NCBI GenBank assembly: GCA_020636915.1
Contig: JACJWV010000006.1
Span: forward strand, 1 to 64,000
Length of the DNA stretch: 64,000 nucleotides
Direction of reading: 5' to 3'
From: Nocardioides sp.
GTDB lineage: Bacteria; Actinomycetota; Actinomycetes; Propionibacteriales; Nocardioidaceae
Shown: positions 36,427-46,089 of the stretch, in pieces
Numbering within the stretch: position 1 is the first letter of the stretch
Layout: each line of letters opens with the position of its first letter
Program-made: the position numbers and the translations under genes
The notes under the pieces: model-generated
What the model was told of the DNA's origin: nothing
Database searches by the model: none
The model's input: the letters and a program-made list of their open reading frames with translations, nothing else

Positions 36427-38664
36427 CTAGCGCGCCGTGACCGCGTTCGACCTCGCGCTCCTCGCGCCCCAGCCGACCGGGTTCGCGGCACGGACCGCGA
36501 AGCGGTACTTCCCGGCGCGGGGGACGCGGAGCTCGACGGCACGCGCGGACGCGGCCAGCGTCGGACCGGTGTAGGTGGCGACGACCTGCCCGCGCGCACC
36601 CAGGCGGTAGGCGTAGACCTGGTAGCCGGTGATCGCGGCACCTCCCGTCACCGAGGGGGCGGACCAGCGAGCGACCGCCGTCAGGGCCCCACCTCGCGGC
36701 CCGGAGGACGCGCGGCCGATCGTCGGGGCTCCGGGCCGGGCCGCGGGGACGGCCACGTCCACCGAGCTGTCCGGCCCCGGGCCGGCGGCGTTCACCGCGC
36801 GCACGACGATCGTCGCCGTCTGCCCGCGAGGCAGACCGGTGACGGTCGCCGACCGCACGTCCGGGCCGAGGGACCTGACGTCGCCGCCGATCTGGACCTC
36901 GTAGCCGGTGATCGGCGAGCCGCCGTCGGACGCCGGGGCGTCCCACGACACGGTGACGACACCGGACGCGGCGGCACTGCCCTGCAGGCCCTGGACCGAC
37001 GACGGCGTCGTGGTCACCGCGCTGAGCGTCGCCTGCGCGGCGGGGCCCGGACCGACGGCGTTGACGGCCCGCACCGCCAGCGTGTGCGCACCGGACCCGA
37101 GCCCGGTGAACTGGTGGCTCGCGGCCGTGCCGACGCTCGTCCACCCGCCGGAGTCCAGCTGTACGTCGTAGGAGGTGACCGGGGACCCGCCGTCGTCGAC
37201 GGGCGCCGACCACGACAGCGTCGCGGTCCCGCTGCCGTCGCGGACCGCGCTCACCGCCGTCGGGACCGAGGGAGCGGTCGATCCGCTGCTGCACCCAGTG
37301 ACGGCCAGGGTGTAGGCGCCGAGGCTGCCGTAGTCGTTGTAGCCCGTCACGGGGCTACCGGTCCCGACCCCGTCGACGCGCACGAGGTACTGACCCGAGC
37401 CAACCGTGGTGCTGATGGTGGCCGCGAGGCCGGTGGCGACGTCGTCGGAGGTGCGAGCCGACAACGGGTCGGCGGAGGCGACCGTGCTGCCGGCGGTGTC
37501 GAGCAGGGTGAGCGCGATGTCCAGGTCGGGGCTGGTGGGAGCCGGACTCGCCGCGACGGTGACAGCGCCGGAGCAGTGGCCCACCTGGTAGAGGTCCAGG
37601 TCGGTGCGCGAGGTGATGAACGCGGTTCCGGTGGGTAGCGGAGCGGCCGCCGCGACCGTGTCGCCGGCCTCGTCGGAGCGGAGGCCGGCGGTGGCCGTCC
37701 CGATCACCGCCACGTCGTCCTCGCCCGGGTTGTTCGCGTTGGCGTACTCGCCGTGGCTCCACTGGGTCACCGGCTGGTAGTACGCGGCGCCCATGATCGG
37801 CGCCCAGTCGGCGTGCCCCTCGTAGTAGCCCTGGCTCGACGTACCGTCGTGGTGCAGGCCCATGTTGTGGCCGACCTCGTGGCTCAGTGCCTCGGCGATG
37901 CCCTTCGCGTCGTCGCCCGAACCGCCGGTGAACACGAAGGCCGGCTGGTAGTAGGCGTGCCCACCCCCCGAGGACAGGTCGAAGACGTCGATGTAGGCGA
38001 TCCCTCCGCACTGCTGATTGCAGAGTGCCTGCCAGGCGCCGGCGTCCTGGGTCACCAGCGCCCGGGTGCCGTACGCCGTGGCGAGCACCGCGTCTCCCGG
38101 GTCCTGCGTCGTGACGTCGACGTCGAACGGGGCGTAGTCCTCGGCCACCCGCTGCCAGACCGACTGGATGACGTCCTGCTCCTGGGTGCTGAACGTCGTG
38201 AACCCGTCGCCCGAGGGGTCCCAGCCGACGACGTTCCCGGCGGGCAGCCCGCTGGCGTTCCAGGCCGTTCCGGCCACCTGGGTGCCGTCGAAGTCGAGGT
38301 AGATCGTGTGCGCGGAGCCCGGCTTGCTGTGCAGCGTGAAGGTCTGGCCGTAGGGGTACGGCGCGGCCGGCGTCCGGGTGGCAGCCGCGCTGGCCCGCGC
38401 CCACGCCGGGACGGCGCGGTCGACGTAGTAGACCCGCCCGGTAGCGTCCACGTGAGCCGTGGGGTCGGTGCGCAGGAGGGCACGGGTGCGCGCGTCCATC
38501 CGGTCCGCTCGGATCGTCGGCGGTCCCGGCTCCGCGGCAGGGCCCGCACCACGGTTGGAGCCGTCCGGGCCGGCGGCCGCGCTGGCGTCGCCACCGGTCG
38601 CGGCGAGGGTCAGCGCGGCAGCGGCGAGGAGGGCGGGGACGGTCCGACGGAGCCTTCGGTGCAC
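36427..38664 (-). CDS. Secreted metzincin-type zinc metalloprotease with fibronectin type III domains
   Basis: A 745-aa secreted protein. A signal peptide (RRLRRTVPALLAAAALTLAATGGDASA) is followed by a reprolysin-like domain with HEVGHNMGLHH (His262, Glu263, His266, His272) and a PIMG Met-turn. A beta-sandwich region (residues about 350-490, pre-peptidase C-like) and three fibronectin III domains (each with GSPVTSYDVQ-, GSPITGYEVQ- or AAITGYQVYA-type strands) follow. GTG 38664 is chosen because TATCGT (38676-38671) lies exactly six bases before it and it places the signal peptide at the N-terminus. No sortase motif is seen. The host substrate is unknown. Confidence 0.88.
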   Translation of the reverse strand: MHRRLRRTVPALLAAAALTLAATGGDASAAAGPDGSNRGAGPAAEPGPPTIRADRMDARTRALLRTDPTAHVDATGRVYYVDRAVPAWARASAAATRTPAAPYPYGQTFTLHSKPGSAHTIYLDFDGTQVAGTAWNASGLPAGNVVGWDPSGDGFTTFSTQEQDVIQSVWQRVAEDYAPFDVDVTTQDPGDAVLATAYGTRALVTQDAGAWQALCNQQCGGIAYIDVFDLSSGGGHAYYQPAFVFTGGSGDDAKGIAEALSHEVGHNMGLHHDGTSSQGYYEGHADWAPIMGAAYYQPVTQWSHGEYANANNPGEDDVAVIGTATAGLRSDEAGDTVAAAAPLPTGTAFITSRTDLDLYQVGHCSGAVTVAASPAPTSPDLDIALTLLDTAGSTVASADPLSARTSDDVATGLAATISTTVGSGQYLVRVDGVGTGSPVTGYNDYGSLGAYTLAVTGCSSGSTAPSVPTAVSAVRDGSGTATLSWSAPVDDGGSPVTSYDVQLDSGGWTSVGTAASHQFTGLGSGAHTLAVRAVNAVGPGPAAQATLSAVTTTPSSVQGLQGSAAASGVVTVSWDAPASDGGSPITGYEVQIGGDVRSLGPDVRSATVTGLPRGQTATIVVRAVNAAGPGPDSSVDVAVPAARPGAPTIGRASSGPRGGALTAVARWSAPSVTGGAAITGYQVYAYRLGARGQVVATYTGPTLAASARAVELRVPRAGKYRFAVRAANPVGWGARSARSNAVTAR

Positions 38665-38734
38665 CTGGCGACGATAGGACCGGCGCACCGCCCGCCGGGC
38701 GGAAACGGCCGAGCCCGTGCGTCGGGTCCCGTGA

Positions 38735-39160
38735 TCAGTGCCGCCGGGCCGGCGTGCGGGCACGGGAAGCCATCAGCACGGTCATCGCCCAGATGACCAT
38801 GATGTCGAAGGCGATGATGGCCAGCGCCCAGAACGGGTAGTACGGCATGAACGCGAAGCTCGAGAGCGCCGAGACGAGCGCGACGCAGATGCCCGCCACC
38901 AGCGCCCAGCGCTGGCCGAGCAGGATGCAGACGCCGATCACGACGGCGAGCGCGCCGACCACCACGTGGATCCAGCCCCAGGTCGCCAGGTTGGTGTCCA
39001 GCGTGTAGTCCAACCGGGTCTGGTAGATGCTGTCCTGGGAGACCGCGCTGAGCCCCTCCAGGACCTGGAACACCCCGAGCGTCGAGAGCATGGTACCCGC
39101 GAAGATCCCGATCCCGGACGCCCACGCCCGCTCGCCCGCGGACGAGTTGTCGACCACCAC
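38735..39160 (-). CDS. Four-helix membrane protein (DUF7144-like)
   Basis: A 141-aa protein with four helices: IGIFAGTMLSTLGVFQVLEGL, IHVVVGALAVVIGVCILLGQRWA, LVAGICVALVSALSSFAFMP and FWALAIIAFDIMVIWAMTVLMA. The pattern matches a large set of actinobacterial small membrane proteins annotated as DUF7144. Start is GTG 39160 or 39157; AGGAGCT lies just upstream. Function unknown. Confidence 0.75.
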   Translation of the reverse strand: MVVDNSSAGERAWASGIGIFAGTMLSTLGVFQVLEGLSAVSQDSIYQTRLDYTLDTNLATWGWIHVVVGALAVVIGVCILLGQRWALVAGICVALVSALSSFAFMPYYPFWALAIIAFDIMVIWAMTVLMASRARTPARRH

Positions 39161-39488
39161 GGCAGCTCCTTCTCCCTCGAAGTCCCGTCGACCGCAGCGT
39201 CCACCCGCGAGCGGGTCGACGCCTCACCCGGAGCGGGCGAACCCTCCGCTGCCCTTTGGTCCTAGTACCAGCCAAATCCCGGTCGGCGCCCTCGCGCCGG
39301 TCCTAGCCTGACCTCGTCGCGCAGCACTCGTCGACATCCGCGCGACCTGCAGTTCCCGGAGGGTGCCCGTCGACCTCGTCCGCAGCGCAGCGGCGGATGA
39401 TGCCCCGGGCACCCTCCCGGGCGGCCCTCGGGCCCGGTCCTCGGGTCATCTAGTCTGTCGCCGGGCCGGGGAGGCCCGGAGGAGAGCG

Positions 39489-40457
39489 ATGGGGTACTGC
39501 ACCAGCTGCGGTCACCCGCTCGGCGTCGGCCGCTTCTGCACCAGCTGCGGCCACCCCGTGGCGGCGCCGCCGGAGACGCACGACCGGACCGACACCGCCG
39601 AGCGGCCGGCGGTCCCGGTTGCGACCCCGCCACCACCGCCACCACCGCCGCCCGCCGCGCATCCCGGGCAGGTCCCGCCCCCGCCGCGCTACCCGCTCTT
39701 CGCCGACGAGGCCCCGACGACGCCGCCGCCCGCGGGACCACCCGGGTACGTCGCGCCCCCGGCCGCTCCCCCGGCGGCACCCCTGGCCGCGCCCCTGGCC
39801 GCACCCCCGGCCGCGCGCCACCGGCCCTGGTGGCCCTGGCTCGTGCTGGCGGCCGTGCTGGTCCTCGTCGTCGCCGTGCTCGTCGGGGTGTCCGCGCTCT
39901 CGGGCGATGACGACACACCCGCGGCGCGCGACGACCGAGCCTCGGACGGCCCCCGGGACGGGTCGGGATCGCCGACGGCGGGGAGCCTGGACTCCCGGTC
40001 TACCGTCGAGGTGCCCGCGACCGCGCCGCCCAACCAGGACACCGCGGGCCAGCGCACGACGTACGACGGCGACAACCTGCTCGACGGGGTCCCGGAGACC
40101 TGCTGGCGGATGCCCGGCGACGGCACCGGCGAGGAGCTCACCGTGACCCTCCCGGGCCGCACCCACCTGCGCAGCGTCGGCATCATCAACGGCTACGCGA
40201 AGACCGCGCAGGACGCCCAGGGCCGCGAGCTCGACTGGTACCACGGCAACCGTCGCGTGCTCGCCGTCGAGTGGGTCTTCGACGACGGCACGACCGTTCC
40301 TCAGCGGCTCGACGACACCACGGCCGTGCAGTCGGTCGACGTGGACGTCACGACCACGACCGTGGTCCTGCGGCTCGTGGAGGTGTCGCCGCCGGGCCGT
40401 GGACCGGCCGCCCGCGACTACACCGCGATCAGCGACCTCTCGCTCGTCGCCGGCTGA
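39489..40457 (+). CDS. Zinc-ribbon, Pro-rich, membrane-anchored protein with discoidin-like C-terminus
   Basis: A 322-aa protein from ATG 39489 with GGAGAG upstream. Two CTSCGHP zinc-ribbon knuckles (GYCTSCGHPLGVGRFCTSCGHP) open it. A long Pro/Ala-rich linker with a nine-Pro run follows, then one membrane helix (WPWLVLAAVLVLVVAVLVGVSAL). The external domain (NLLDGVPETCWRMPGDGTGEELTVTLPG, SVGIINGYAKTA, VVLRLVEV) resembles F5/8 type C or NADase-type glycan-binding domains. It may sense or bind an envelope ligand. Confidence 0.75.
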   Translation: MGYCTSCGHPLGVGRFCTSCGHPVAAPPETHDRTDTAERPAVPVATPPPPPPPPPAAHPGQVPPPPRYPLFADEAPTTPPPAGPPGYVAPPAAPPAAPLAAPLAAPPAARHRPWWPWLVLAAVLVLVVAVLVGVSALSGDDDTPAARDDRASDGPRDGSGSPTAGSLDSRSTVEVPATAPPNQDTAGQRTTYDGDNLLDGVPETCWRMPGDGTGEELTVTLPGRTHLRSVGIINGYAKTAQDAQGRELDWYHGNRRVLAVEWVFDDGTTVPQRLDDTTAVQSVDVDVTTTTVVLRLVEVSPPGRGPAARDYTAISDLSLVAG

Positions 40458-40464
40458 CCGGCCG

Positions 40465-41463
40465 TCAGCGGACCAGCCGAGCCAGCACCGCCGCGGCCTT
40501 CTCGGCGTCGTCGCGGCCGACGTCGAGGTGCGTGACCAGGCGTACCGCGGTCGGGCCGACCGCCGAGACCAGCACGCCCTCCTCGCGGGCCGCGGCGACC
40601 AGCTCGGCCGCGTCCGGACGTCGGACCACCACGATGTTGGTCTCGACCTCGGCCGGGTCGACGCCGCACGCCTCGGCGAGCAGCCGGGCGTGCGCGTGGT
40701 CCTCTGCGAGCCGGTCGACGTGGTGGTCCAGGGCGTGCAGGCCGGCCGCGGCGAGGATGCCCACCTGGCGCATCCCACCGCCCATCCGCTTGCGCCAGAC
40801 CCGGGCCTCCGCGACCGCGTCCCGGCTGCCGACCATCAGCGAGCCGACAGGCGCCCCGAGCCCCTTGGACAGGCACACCGCCAGGACGTCCGCCACCGCG
40901 CCGTACTCCGCCAGCGGGGTGCCGGTGCCGACGTGCGCGTTCCAGATCCGGGCGCCGTCCACGTGCACGCCGACCCCGGCCGCGGTGGCGAACTCGCGCA
41001 GGTCGCGCAGGTCCGCCAGCGGCAGCACCGCGCCCCCCGCGAAGTTGTGCGTGTTCTCGACCGAGATCGCCGCGGTCGGCACGAAGAACGGCCCCATGTC
41101 CGGGGCGAAGATCGAGCGGATCGTGGGCAGGTCGACCTGGCCGCGCTGGTGGATCCAGGTGCGCATGGTCAGGCCGGTGTAGGCGCCGTGGGCACCGAGC
41201 TCGGCGCGCGCGATGTGGGCGCTCGCCTCGCAGAGCACCTCCTGGCCGGAGCTCACCAGCGACCGCACCGCGAGCACGTTGGCCATCGACCCGGTGGGGG
41301 TGAACAGCGCCGCCTCGTGCCCGAAGAGCCCGGCGACCCGCTCCTCGAGGGCCGCCACCGTCGGGTCCTCGCCGTACACGTCGTCGCCGACCTCGGCCCT
41401 CGCCATCGCCGAGCGCATCGCCTCGGTCGGCCGGGTCAGGGTGTCGCTGCGCAGGTCGATCAC
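40465..41463 (-). CDS. Low-specificity L-threonine aldolase
   Basis: A 332-aa PLP enzyme that splits threonine or allo-threonine to glycine and acetaldehyde. It begins IDLRSDTLTRPTEAMRSAMARAEVGDDVYGEDPTV, the family signature. Also seen: EALFTPTGSMAN-like ALFTPTGSMANVLAV, VHVDGARIWNA, and the PLP lysine in CLSKGLGAPVGS. GTG 41463 has GGGAGG upstream. A dense antisense frame covers it but has no homology. Confidence 0.93.
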   Translation of the reverse strand: MIDLRSDTLTRPTEAMRSAMARAEVGDDVYGEDPTVAALEERVAGLFGHEAALFTPTGSMANVLAVRSLVSSGQEVLCEASAHIARAELGAHGAYTGLTMRTWIHQRGQVDLPTIRSIFAPDMGPFFVPTAAISVENTHNFAGGAVLPLADLRDLREFATAAGVGVHVDGARIWNAHVGTGTPLAEYGAVADVLAVCLSKGLGAPVGSLMVGSRDAVAEARVWRKRMGGGMRQVGILAAAGLHALDHHVDRLAEDHAHARLLAEACGVDPAEVETNIVVVRRPDAAELVAAAREEGVLVSAVGPTAVRLVTHLDVGRDDAEKAAAVLARLVR

Positions 41464-41499
41464 CGGACCATCCTCCCAGGCGGCCCTAGGCTCGCCCGC

Positions 41500-42138
41500 G
41501 TGAAGATGCACTGGTACGCCGCCACGCCGGACCGCCGGACCGCTCAGGTGCTCGCCGACCTCGCCGTGGTCGCCTGGCTCGTCGTCTGCCTGTGGCTCGC
41601 CCACGGCGTGCAGAGCCGCTTCGACGACCTCGCCGACCAGATCCGCCGCGCCGAGACCGCGACGTCGAGCATCTCCGACGGCCTCACCCAGGCCGGGGAG
41701 CTGCTCGGCGGCGTCCCCCTGGTCGGCGACCAGGTCCGGGATCCCTTCGACGCGGCGGCCGGCGCCTCCGACCGGCTCGGCGAGACCTCGCTCGAGAGCG
41801 CCGACCGCACCGAGCGTGCCGGGACCTGGCTGGCCGTGGTGCTCGTCGTCGGGCTCTTCGGGCCGGTGGGGATCCCCTACGGCCGGCGCCGGGTCCGGAA
41901 CGCCCGGGACGCCGGGCGGGTCGCGCTGCTGGCGGGTGCGCCGGGAGGCACCGACCTGCTCGCCCTGCGCGCCCTCACGACCCTGCCCGTCCACCTGGTC
42001 GCCGCGCAGGTGCCCGGTGCGGCGGACGGCTGGCGGCGCGGCGTGCCCGCCGTCGTCGATGCTCTCGCCGACCTCCAGCTGCGCGAGTCCGGGCTCGACC
42101 CGACGCGGGTGCGGACGCCGGGCCCCGGCCAGGCCTGA
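41500..42138 (+). CDS. Two-helix membrane protein, unknown function
   Basis: A 212-aa protein from GTG 41500 (KMHWYAATPDRRTAQVLADL). Two membrane helices (VLADLAVVAWLVVCLWLAHG and WLAVVLVVGLFGPVGIPYG) flank a roughly 75-residue external region rich in helix-forming residues (RRAETATSSISDGLTQAGELL). The C-terminal part is cytoplasmic. TAGGCT (41487-41492) lies seven bases before the start. I do not recognise the family. It is divergent from the threonine aldolase. Confidence 0.75.
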   Translation: MKMHWYAATPDRRTAQVLADLAVVAWLVVCLWLAHGVQSRFDDLADQIRRAETATSSISDGLTQAGELLGGVPLVGDQVRDPFDAAAGASDRLGETSLESADRTERAGTWLAVVLVVGLFGPVGIPYGRRRVRNARDAGRVALLAGAPGGTDLLALRALTTLPVHLVAAQVPGAADGWRRGVPAVVDALADLQLRESGLDPTRVRTPGPGQA

Positions 42139-42173
42139 GCTTCGTCGGTCGCCGGCGCCCGGCCTTCGCAGGC

Positions 42174-43532
42174 TCAGTCCGTGCGGGCTCGGAGCATCTC
42201 CGCGACGAGGAAGGACAGCTCCAGGGACTGCACCCGGTTCAGCCGCGGGTCGCAGACCGACTCGTAGCGGTGGGCCAGGTCGAGGTCGGTGAGGTCCTCG
42301 CCGCCGCCGACGCACTCGGTGACGTCGTCACCGGTGAGCTCGACGTGCAGGCCGCCCGGCCAGGTGCCCAGCGAGCGGTGCACGTCGAAGAAGCCCTGGA
42401 CCTCGTCGATCACGTCGTCGAAGCGCCTGGTCTTGTAGCCCGAGGACGCCTCGAAGGTGTTGCCGTGCATGGGGTCGCACACCCACGCGATGTCGAGCCC
42501 GGCGGCGGTCACCTTCTCGACCAGGTGCGGGAGCCCGTCCCGGATCCGGCCGGCGCCGAACCGGGTGATGAACGTCAGCCGGCCCGGCTCGTTGTCCGGG
42601 TTGAGCTTCGCGGCGAGCGCCAGCGCGTCGTCCGGCGTGGTCGACGGTCCCAGCTTCACGCCGATGGGGTTGCGGATGTGGCTCAGGAGCTCGACGTGGG
42701 CCCCGTCGAGCTGACGGGTGCGCTCGCCGATCCAGACGAAGTGCCCCGAGACGTCGTACGGCAGGGTGGTGCGGGAGTCGATGCGCGTCATCGCGTGCTC
42801 GTACTCCAGCACCAGCGCCTCGTGGCTGGAGTGGAAGTCGACCCGGTGGAACTCGTCCGGGTTCGCCCCGATGGCCTGCATGAAGGTCAGCGCCCGCTCG
42901 ATCTCGTTCGCCATCGCCTCGTACTTCTGCCCGACCTGTGACTCGCGCACGAAGTCGGTGTTCCAGGTGTGCACCTGGCGCAGGTCGGCGTACCCGCCGG
43001 TGACGAACGCGCGGACCAGGTTGAGGGTCGAGGCGCTGGCGTTGTAGACCTCGACCAACCGCTGCGGGTCCGGGACCCGCGAGGCCTCGGTGAACTCGAA
43101 GCCGTTGACCGCGTCACCGCGGTAGGCGGGCAGCGTCCGCTGCGTCCCGTCGGGGAGGTCACGGGTCTCCAGGTCGGAGGAGCGCGGCTTGGCGTACTGC
43201 CCCGCGATCCGGCCGACCTTGACGACCGGCACCGAGGCGGCGTAGGTCAGCACGACCGCCATCTGGAGCAGCACCCGCAGCTTGTTGCGCACGTTGTCGG
43301 CGGTCACGCCGGCGAAGGTCTCGGCGCAGTCGCCGCCCTGGAGCAGGAACGCCTCGCCGCGGGCCACCGCCGCGATCTTGCCCTTGAGGTCGTCGCACTC
43401 ACCGGCGAAGACCAGCGGCGGCGCCGTGCGCAGCCGCGCGACCGCCGCGTCGACGGCGGCGGGGTCGGGGTACGACGGCTGCTGGGCCGCACCCAGCGCG
43501 TGCAGCTCGGACAGGGACGGGACGACGCTCAC
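42174..43532 (-). CDS. aroG: Class II 3-deoxy-D-arabino-heptulosonate 7-phosphate synthase
   Basis: This enzyme commits PEP and erythrose-4-phosphate to the shikimate pathway. The product is 452 aa of the plant/mycobacterial class II type. Motifs: FAGECDDLKGKIAAVARGEAFLLQGGDCAETF, VKVGRIAGQYAKPRSSD, FHSSHEALVLEYEHAMTR, WIGERTRQLDGAHVEL, GVKLGPSTTPDDAL and DPMHGNTFEASSGYKTR. GTG 43532 follows TACCCT (43544-43539) by six bases, so it is probably leaderless. The homologue in mycobacteria (Rv2178c) is also near the PknL kinase. Confidence 0.95.
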   Translation of the reverse strand: MSVVPSLSELHALGAAQQPSYPDPAAVDAAVARLRTAPPLVFAGECDDLKGKIAAVARGEAFLLQGGDCAETFAGVTADNVRNKLRVLLQMAVVLTYAASVPVVKVGRIAGQYAKPRSSDLETRDLPDGTQRTLPAYRGDAVNGFEFTEASRVPDPQRLVEVYNASASTLNLVRAFVTGGYADLRQVHTWNTDFVRESQVGQKYEAMANEIERALTFMQAIGANPDEFHRVDFHSSHEALVLEYEHAMTRIDSRTTLPYDVSGHFVWIGERTRQLDGAHVELLSHIRNPIGVKLGPSTTPDDALALAAKLNPDNEPGRLTFITRFGAGRIRDGLPHLVEKVTAAGLDIAWVCDPMHGNTFEASSGYKTRRFDDVIDEVQGFFDVHRSLGTWPGGLHVELTGDDVTECVGGGEDLTDLDLAHRYESVCDPRLNRVQSLELSFLVAEMLRARTD

Positions 43533-43590
43533 CCGTCCAGGGTACGGCGAGCCCGCGCTCTTCCCCGATTCGGTGGCTGCGCCTGAGACG

Positions 43591-45048
43591 TCAGTCCTCC
43601 ATGTGCTCGATGTCGCGGAACCCCGTCTTCTGCGCGCGCACCGCCCGGTTCGTGAACCAGGTGCACGCCCAGAGCACGATGCCGAGCAGGAGCAAGCCAC
43701 CGGCGACCTGGTACTGGATCCAGTCCTCACGGTCGCGGGCCCACGGTCCCGCCAGGAACAGGCAGGCGACCGCGCCGGCGAGCGGGACCCAGCGCGGCGC
43801 CTGGAAGCCGCCCGTGGCCCGCGGGTCCCGGCGCAGCACGATGCAGGCGACGTTGACCACCGCGAAGACGCACAGCAGCAGCAGCGCCGTGGTGCCCGAG
43901 AGCGCCACGATCAGCGAGGTGTCCGCGTAGAACGTCACGACCACGATCAGTCCCAGGGCGAGCAGCGTGGAGAAGACGATCCCGGCGTACGGCGTCCGGC
44001 GGCCCGGCAGCACCTTGCCGAGCGTGCGGGGCAGCACGTCCTGGTGCGCCAGGCCGTAGAGCAGCCGGCTGGCCATCAGCATGTTCAGCAGCGCGGTGTT
44101 GGCGACCGCGACCACCGTGAGGAACGGGAAGACCTTGTCGATCGGGAGGCCGGGCGCGCCCTTCTCGACGACCGCGAGCAGCACCTTGCCCTCGTCGGCG
44201 ACGACGGCCTCGATCTGGCCCTCGGGGATCACCGCGATCACCGAGAGTGCGACCAGGACGTAGAAGACCACGGCGATGCCGAGGCCGGTGAACATCACCC
44301 GCGGGAAGATCCGCACCGGGTCCTGGGTCTCCTCGACCATGTTGACCGAGTCCTCGAAGCCGACCATGGCGAAGAACGCGATGGCGGTCGCGACGGTCAC
44401 CGCGAGGAACAGGCCCCGGTCCGACTGGGAGTCGAAGACGACGATCCGGCCCATGTCGGCGTCGCCCTTCGCCATCACCCAGAAGCCGATGAGGACGACG
44501 ATGACCAGTGCGGCCATCTCGATCAGCGTGAGCACGACGTTGAACTTCACGCTCTCGCCCACCCCGCGCAGGTTGATCAGCGCCAGGAGGAGCATGAATC
44601 CCATCGCGACCGCGGTCACCGCGGTCTGGCCCTGCGGCACGTGCCAGCCGAGCCCGTCGAAGCCGGCGAGCAGGTTGGTGGCGAGCAGGTTCGAGGACGT
44701 CGAGGCGCTGGTGATCCCGGAGCAGATCACCGCGAACGCGACCAGGAACGTGACGAAGTGGATGCCGAACGCCTTGTGCGTGTAGAGGGCCGCGCCCGCG
44801 GCCTGGGGGTACTTCGTGACCAGCTCCAGGTAGGAGAACGCCGTCAGCGTGGCCACCCCGAAGGCGACGATGAACGGCAACCACACCAGTCCCCCGACCT
44901 CCAGCGCCATCTCTCCGGTGACGGCGTAGATGCCCGCCCCGAGGATGTCGCCCACGATGAAGAGCAGGAGCAGCTTGGGCCCGAGCACCCGCTTGAGGTC
45001 GGGGGTCGGTCCGTTGACGTCGACGGGTTCCGCGCTCTGGGTGGTCAT
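43591..45048 (-). CDS. APC-family amino acid permease
   Basis: A 485-aa transporter with about 12-13 membrane helices. The first helix has the APC signature FIVGDILGAGIYAVTGEMALEVGGLVWLPF, and helix 6 has FFAMVGFEDSVNMVEETQDPVRIFPR, the conserved substrate/gating region. Substrate is probably an amino acid or polyamine. ATG 45048 is preceded by an A/G-rich site. It lies 58 bases upstream of the DAHP synthase start on the same strand. Confidence 0.9.
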   Translation of the reverse strand: MTTQSAEPVDVNGPTPDLKRVLGPKLLLLFIVGDILGAGIYAVTGEMALEVGGLVWLPFIVAFGVATLTAFSYLELVTKYPQAAGAALYTHKAFGIHFVTFLVAFAVICSGITSASTSSNLLATNLLAGFDGLGWHVPQGQTAVTAVAMGFMLLLALINLRGVGESVKFNVVLTLIEMAALVIVVLIGFWVMAKGDADMGRIVVFDSQSDRGLFLAVTVATAIAFFAMVGFEDSVNMVEETQDPVRIFPRVMFTGLGIAVVFYVLVALSVIAVIPEGQIEAVVADEGKVLLAVVEKGAPGLPIDKVFPFLTVVAVANTALLNMLMASRLLYGLAHQDVLPRTLGKVLPGRRTPYAGIVFSTLLALGLIVVVTFYADTSLIVALSGTTALLLLCVFAVVNVACIVLRRDPRATGGFQAPRWVPLAGAVACLFLAGPWARDREDWIQYQVAGGLLLLGIVLWACTWFTNRAVRAQKTGFRDIEHMED

Positions 45049-45126
45049 GGGACCAGACTCCCCCGTCGGGGCGGGCGTTAACCAGGGTGCGGCCGTCCGA
45101 CCTCTCGCCGTCCTCAGATGGGTGAT

Positions 45127-46089
45127 CTAGCGGACCTCGCAGTCCACCGGGCTGGAGCACGGCTGCAGCTCGTGGTCCTCGATGACCTCGCCGGAGCTGT
45201 CGTAGGCGATGACGGCGGCGAGGTCTCCCTGGACCCGGCCCCACATCATGGTGCTGCCCGGCACGACCGAGCCGGCCTCGACGGTGCCCGGCACCCGGGT
45301 CCCGTCGGTCGTCACGAGGACCACCTTCGCGACGTCGGTGCCGGGCAGCCCAGCGAGGACCAGCCGACCGGGCTCGCCGGACGCGTAGTCGTCGGAGAGG
45401 AAGACCTCCATGTCCGAGCCCGGTCGCAGGAAGTCCTCGGTCCCCATCCCCCACTCGTAGACCCAGCCACGGTCGTCGCGGGTCAGGTAGGCAGCGCCAC
45501 ACCGGTCCGCGGACCGTCCGACGCAGCCGAGGTAGGCCTGGCCGGTGTCGACGAGGATCCCCATGTCCGTCGAGCCGACGGGGTAGCTGTCTCCGTCGCC
45601 CATGTCCTGCTCGATCGCGGCGACGCCCTGGTAGAGCCAGGACGGCCAGGCGTCCGCGTCGTACGCCGTCACCCCGGCGTAGTGGTGGGCGCCGGTCGCG
45701 ACCGGTGTGCCCTGGAGCTGCTCGTCGCGCACCCGCTGGGGCCAGGCCGTGGCCACCCCCGGATCCGGGAGCACGACCTGCCAGTCCGACACCTGCTCGG
45801 CGCCGGGCACGTCGGCCAGGGCCCGTGCGGCGAGGGGCGACAGCTCGTGCGGTTGCGACGCCGGCGGCACCCCCTGGCCGTCGCGCGCGGCGTCCGCGCC
45901 TCCCCGCAGGCCGCCGGTGAGCGCTCCCAGCAGCAGCACGGTCGCGATCGCGGCCGCGCAGACGGCCAGCGCGTGGTGGCGCCGGCGGGTGACCCCGCGG
46001 GTGCGGATCGTCGCGAGGTCGGGGCCGGCGCCGGGGAGGTCGTCGCCCTGCAGGGCACGCTCCAGCTCGGCGAGGGTGTGCTGGGTCAT
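45127..46089 (-). CDS. Membrane-anchored partner protein of the upstream sigma factor
   Basis: A 320-aa protein from ATG 46089, overlapping the sigma gene stop (ATGA). The cytoplasmic N-terminus (TQHTLAELERALQGDDLPG) is followed by a basic stretch and one membrane helix (ALAVCAAAIATVLLLGALTGG). A large extracytoplasmic domain contains four Cys, including the pair in GCVGRSADRCG and another near the C-terminus (PCSSPVDCEVR). Gene order and topology suggest an anti-sigma factor, but no ZAS-type HxxxCxxC motif is present, so this is inference. Confidence 0.72.
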   Translation of the reverse strand: MTQHTLAELERALQGDDLPGAGPDLATIRTRGVTRRRHHALAVCAAAIATVLLLGALTGGLRGGADAARDGQGVPPASQPHELSPLAARALADVPGAEQVSDWQVVLPDPGVATAWPQRVRDEQLQGTPVATGAHHYAGVTAYDADAWPSWLYQGVAAIEQDMGDGDSYPVGSTDMGILVDTGQAYLGCVGRSADRCGAAYLTRDDRGWVYEWGMGTEDFLRPGSDMEVFLSDDYASGEPGRLVLAGLPGTDVAKVVLVTTDGTRVPGTVEAGSVVPGSTMMWGRVQGDLAAVIAYDSSGEVIEDHELQPCSSPVDCEVR

